A stretch of 43,153 nucleotides of DNA. Source: DAOSEC01 sp035362935 (GTDB lineage Bacteria; Bacillota_I; Bacilli_A; ML615J-28; CAG-313). The stretch covers positions 1-43,153 of the forward strand of contig DAOSEC010000017.1 in NCBI GenBank assembly GCA_035362935.1, given 5' to 3'. A program made the translations under genes and the position numbers. The notes beneath the pieces are model-generated. The model was not told where the DNA came from. It ran no database searches and saw only the letters and a program-made list of their open reading frames with translations. Positions 40,729 through 43,153 of this stretch are shown in pieces (position 1 is the first letter of the stretch; each line of letters opens with the position of its first letter).

Positions 40729-41421
40729 TTATCTTCCCTCCTTTAAAAATGCCGTAAAAATCGCAACCATACCTAAAGCAACTTTTGTTCCAATTAAGAT
40801 ATTTAGTGCAATCAAATAGATTGATTTTAAGTTTGTCGAAGTTGATAACGTAAAGAAATTAGTAAATACTTCTCCTCTTGTAATCAAGCCTACTGATCCT
40901 ATTAATACGATCAGTATAAATAGAATTTTTTCGATTGTTAATATCTTAGCAACATCGGTTGTTTTGTTAATGTCGATGTAGTATAGAATTAAAATAGCAG
41001 TCGCAACGATAGCTCCTCCTTGAAATCCTCCACCAGGAGAGACATGTCCATTCACAATGACATAAATTCCAAATCCTAACATCAATGGATATACTAATCT
41101 AGAAAACGTAACAAACAAATTTGGTGTTTTTTGTTTATCAAACATAAATGTTGCGTTTTTTTCCTCAATCTCATGCTGAGAAATCCACATAACGCCAGAT
41201 ACCGCAACAATTAAAATTCCAGCTTCAAATAGACTGTCAAACAAGCGATAATCCAAATAAATACCAGTAACTAAATTGAGACTTCCTGTTTCAAATACAC
41301 CATTCGCAAAGAAATAATCTTTTCCAGATGTGTTATATAGTGATTGTAAATCAATCATTGATAATACAAAGACACCAAAAATGATAACAAGCATTAAAAC
41401 AAGTGTGATACGTCTAATCAT
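40729..41421 (-). CDS. mnhB: Fusion of MbhE/MrpA-C-terminal and MrpB domains
   Basis: A 230-aa membrane protein with two parts. Residues to about 90 match the end of MrpA (the MbhE-type segment NLVTGIYLDYRLFDSLFEAGIL). The rest is a full MrpB domain with GHVSPGGGFQGGAIVATAI. In Mbh/Mbx-type operons these are two separate genes, and in Mnh operons the first part belongs to MrpA. ATG at 41421 has GGCGGTGA upstream and overlaps the previous gene by 8 bases; GTG at 41430 is less well placed. Confidence 0.88.
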   Translation of the reverse strand: MIRRITLVLMLVIIFGVFVLSMIDLQSLYNTSGKDYFFANGVFETGSLNLVTGIYLDYRLFDSLFEAGILIVAVSGVMWISQHEIEEKNATFMFDKQKTPNLFVTFSRLVYPLMLGFGIYVIVNGHVSPGGGFQGGAIVATAILILYYIDINKTTDVAKILTIEKILFILIVLIGSVGLITRGEVFTNFFTLSTSTNLKSIYLIALNILIGTKVALGMVAIFTAFLKEGR

Positions 41422-41962
41422 TGGATTCACCGCCTTTGAACACTTCTACTCGAATGTTTGGCTTATCCTTCACCATTTGTCTTAGTTTAGACATAAGAAC
41501 ACTACTTGATTTTCCTTTTAGGATGTATAGATTTCGAGTAGTATCTTTTGTAATAATTAAATCGACATTCAATTGACTTGTTAAGTCTTGTTCACTTCCT
41601 CGAATGTCAACGCATAGGTTCAAACTCAAATCATATGATTTTACAAACTGATCTAATATTTCGTAACCTTCTCCAGAAAATGTCTCTCCGTATGTAATAA
41701 AACCATCTTGAGCACGATCCAGCACAATAAATTCACGTTGTCTTGAAATTGAAACAACATAAATGAGTGGAATAATCGCACTACCTATTGCCACTTCAGC
41801 AATCGCTACATCAGGTGCTTTGTTCATAAGATACAAAATTGCTGCGATAAGCCCGAAGGTTGCAATCAATATGATAATTGTGAAATTACGCTTGTGAAAC
41901 ACGATTGCAATTGCAATCACAATCAGTAGTACTTGTAATCCGTAAGAAATATACTCACTCAT
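41414..41962 (-). CDS. MbhD/DUF4040-type antiporter subunit with extra soluble C-terminal domain
   Basis: A 182-aa protein. The N-terminal ~90 residues form three membrane helices with the DUF4040/MbhD pattern (LNKAPDVAIAEVAIGSAIIPLIYV, corresponding to part of MrpA). The C-terminal ~90 residues are soluble and not part of the usual domain (YGETFSGEGYEILDQFV, DLIITKDTTRNLYILKG). Usual MbhD proteins stop near 100 aa. ATG at 41962 follows GGAGGTGAAAAGA and overlaps mnhG by 8 bases. The extra domain could be regulatory; its function is unknown. Confidence 0.82.
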   Translation of the reverse strand: MSEYISYGLQVLLIVIAIAIVFHKRNFTIIILIATFGLIAAILYLMNKAPDVAIAEVAIGSAIIPLIYVVSISRQREFIVLDRAQDGFITYGETFSGEGYEILDQFVKSYDLSLNLCVDIRGSEQDLTSQLNVDLIITKDTTRNLYILKGKSSSVLMSKLRQMVKDKPNIRVEVFKGGESND

Positions 41963-42260
41963 TCTTTTCACCTCCTGTTGAAACAGGAATGCCTGTAATG
42001 AAAGCTGATCGAATGATGACATGAGAACTAATTGGATTTGTAATAAATAAGAATAAAATCAATAGTATGATTCGAATAATAAACTTAAAGTTATCTACAG
42101 TGAAAAACAATGCAATGAGCATTAGTAAACTTGCAACCGTGTCAATTGTGGTTGCTGCTAAAATTCGAGAGTACATGTTTTTAAACTTGAATACGGCTAT
42201 CATCCCAAACACAATAAATATCCAAGAGAATGCTAAAATAATATCTGTAACAATGCTCAT
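41955..42260 (-). CDS. mnhG: Mrp/Mnh antiporter subunit G
   Basis: A 101-aa subunit with three membrane helices. The family pattern MYSRILAATTIDTVASLLML and the conserved TNPISSHVIIRSAF near the C-terminus identify MnhG/MrpG. Its ATG overlaps the mnhF TGA stop (ATGA), with GGAGGACGTG upstream. Confidence 0.92.
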   Translation of the reverse strand: MSIVTDIILAFSWIFIVFGMIAVFKFKNMYSRILAATTIDTVASLLMLIALFFTVDNFKFIIRIILLILFLFITNPISSHVIIRSAFITGIPVSTGGEKNE

Positions 42261-42520
42261 TTTTCACGTCCTCCTGTCATAATAAATTTAGATAAGAGTG
42301 TCATAGTTAAAAACCCAATAATACCATAAGTTAAAGCGATATCTAACAACAATAAATTATTTTGATAAATTGCTAACAACACAACAAACATGATAACTTT
42401 GATGGAAACCAAGTTTAACATCAAAATGCGATCCCATATCGTTGGTCCTATCAGAAGACGGATAAACGATATTAGCATCGCAACTCCTAGTATGATGAGA
42501 GAAATTAAAATAAATGTCAT
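42257..42520 (-). CDS. mnhF: Mrp/Mnh antiporter subunit F
   Basis: An 87-aa subunit with three membrane helices and the MnhF pattern RLLIGPTIWDRILMLNLVSIKV followed by LDIALTYGIIGFL. ATG at 42520 is placed well after AGGTGA; the GTG at 42529 would lie on the ribosome site. The stop codon is TGA. Confidence 0.9.
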   Translation of the reverse strand: MTFILISLIILGVAMLISFIRLLIGPTIWDRILMLNLVSIKVIMFVVLLAIYQNNLLLLDIALTYGIIGFLTMTLLSKFIMTGGREK

Positions 42521-42529
42521 ATCATTCAC

Positions 42530-43009
42530 CTATTTCAAGTATTTTTCGTATTTATCGATTATTGGTTTTTGAAGTTCTTGTAATGGTGTTCCTGGTTTTG
42601 CAAGCATCATTACTGTAATGCTTGTTTCGGTGGAATCAATCGTTATTGTCCCTGGTGTGAGTGTGATGGAATTCGCAATTATTCCAATTTTCACAGGGTC
42701 AGCTTCTTCTAATGTTAACTCAAACACAATTGGTTCATAATGATGTTTTAATACTATAATAATGTAAGAAATAGCTGACTTAAAAATCTCATAAAACAAT
42801 ACGATGATATATATGACTAATTTCCATAATTTGATACCATGAAATAGTGTTTGACCACCTTCTAATAACACATTTTTAGAAAAAATACTAACCATGACAC
42901 TAATGACAAAACCCATTAAAACTGACACCAGATCTAAACTGAGTGTCAATAAGAGCCAAAATGTCATCATAACGAGAAATACTTTATAATGTGATTTGAT
43001 AAAACTCAT
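42530..43009 (-). CDS. mnhE: Mrp/Mnh antiporter subunit E
   Basis: A 159-aa subunit with two or three N-terminal membrane segments and a soluble tail containing the MnhE signature NSITLTPGTITID. It is the first gene of the operon: a promoter lies at 43056-43084 and a GGAGGAACGT ribosome site precedes the ATG. No mrpA gene is upstream of it within the operon. Confidence 0.93.
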   Translation of the reverse strand: MSFIKSHYKVFLVMMTFWLLLTLSLDLVSVLMGFVISVMVSIFSKNVLLEGGQTLFHGIKLWKLVIYIIVLFYEIFKSAISYIIIVLKHHYEPIVFELTLEEADPVKIGIIANSITLTPGTITIDSTETSITVMMLAKPGTPLQELQKPIIDKYEKYLK

Positions 43010-43055
43010 ACGTTCCTCCAGTACAATGCAACTACATTCTATTTTAGATATGAGA

Positions 43056-43084
43056 ATTATACCACTTTTTCTATTTTTTTACAA
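43056..43084 (-). promoter_or_regulatory. Promoter of the Mrp antiporter operon
   Basis: On the minus strand TTGTAA (43079-43084) and TATAAT (43056-43061) are 17 bases apart with TGG as an extended -10. It fixes mnhE as the first gene of the operon. Confidence 0.75.
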
Positions 43085-43153
43085 CCTTAGTTATCAATGC
43101 TTCGTGTAAAATAGTTTTGGGTAAATACAAAAAGGAACCTCTGTGATATAATA

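Overview
This is a low-GC window with tightly packed operons. Nearly all genes lie on the minus strand. Consensus sigma-A-type promoters, strong GGAGG Shine-Dalgarno sites and CcpA-like signals point to a Firmicutes/Tenericutes bacterium. TGA ends several genes (for example the GGDEF protein, accD, fabK and mnhF), so the standard stop-codon assignment holds and the Mycoplasma/Spiroplasma code is excluded. A free-living, possibly marine or anaerobic relative of Acholeplasma, Haloplasma or Izemoplasma would fit, but that placement is inference. I see no rRNA, tRNA, CRISPR array, transposase or phage gene.

Layout. (1) 86-2750 (-): flavodoxin-like protein, membrane GAF-GGDEF diguanylate cyclase and OsmC-like protein. 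(2) 2852-12483 (-): a complete type II fatty-acid operon in transcription order acpP-accB-accC-accD-accA-fabH-fabK-fabD-fabG-fabF-fabZ-biotin ligase, from one strong promoter near 12650. (3) 12788-14889 (-): beta-lactamase-fold serine hydrolase, Rieske protein and zinc-ribbon membrane protein. (4) 14981-18477 (-): phnDCEE-type ABC transporter, divergent from a cytosolic CpdB/5'-nucleotidase-like phosphatase (18722-20266, +). (5) 20301-21140 (-): aldo/keto reductase. (6) 21248-26104 (-): an operon for an Fe-S/FAD amine dehydrogenase, probably a multisubunit L-proline dehydrogenase, with 1-pyrroline-5-carboxylate dehydrogenase; a near-consensus cre site overlaps its promoter. (7) 26350-26975 (+): a tandem array of five tiny paralogous genes (35-41 codons) sharing the C-terminal motif KY(H/R)PF(F/L)GSL(L/I)(F/Y). 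They are driven by a near-perfect promoter with an UP element and an embedded palindrome. (8) 27017-28641 (-): MFS transporter and small GNAT protein. (9) 28773-34476: lipoate ligase (+) facing the four-gene pyruvate dehydrogenase operon (-). (10) 34665-38708 (-): CASTOR/POLLUX-like RCK channel, ferritin, YgjV-like protein and lipid kinase. (11) 38792-43009 (-): a seven-gene Mrp/Mnh antiporter operon without the large MrpA N-terminal (NuoL-like) subunit.

How the genes fit together. Pyruvate dehydrogenase with lipoate ligase makes acetyl-CoA. Acetyl-CoA carboxylase (biotinylated by the ligase at the operon end) and the Fab enzymes then turn it into membrane lipids. The proline-type operon would feed carbon and electrons from amino acids when sugars are short. 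The Mrp operon links cation and proton gradients.

The best candidate for an undescribed system is the five-peptide array. A palindromic element related to the one in its promoter also lies upstream of the pyruvate dehydrogenase operon, so the two may share a regulator.
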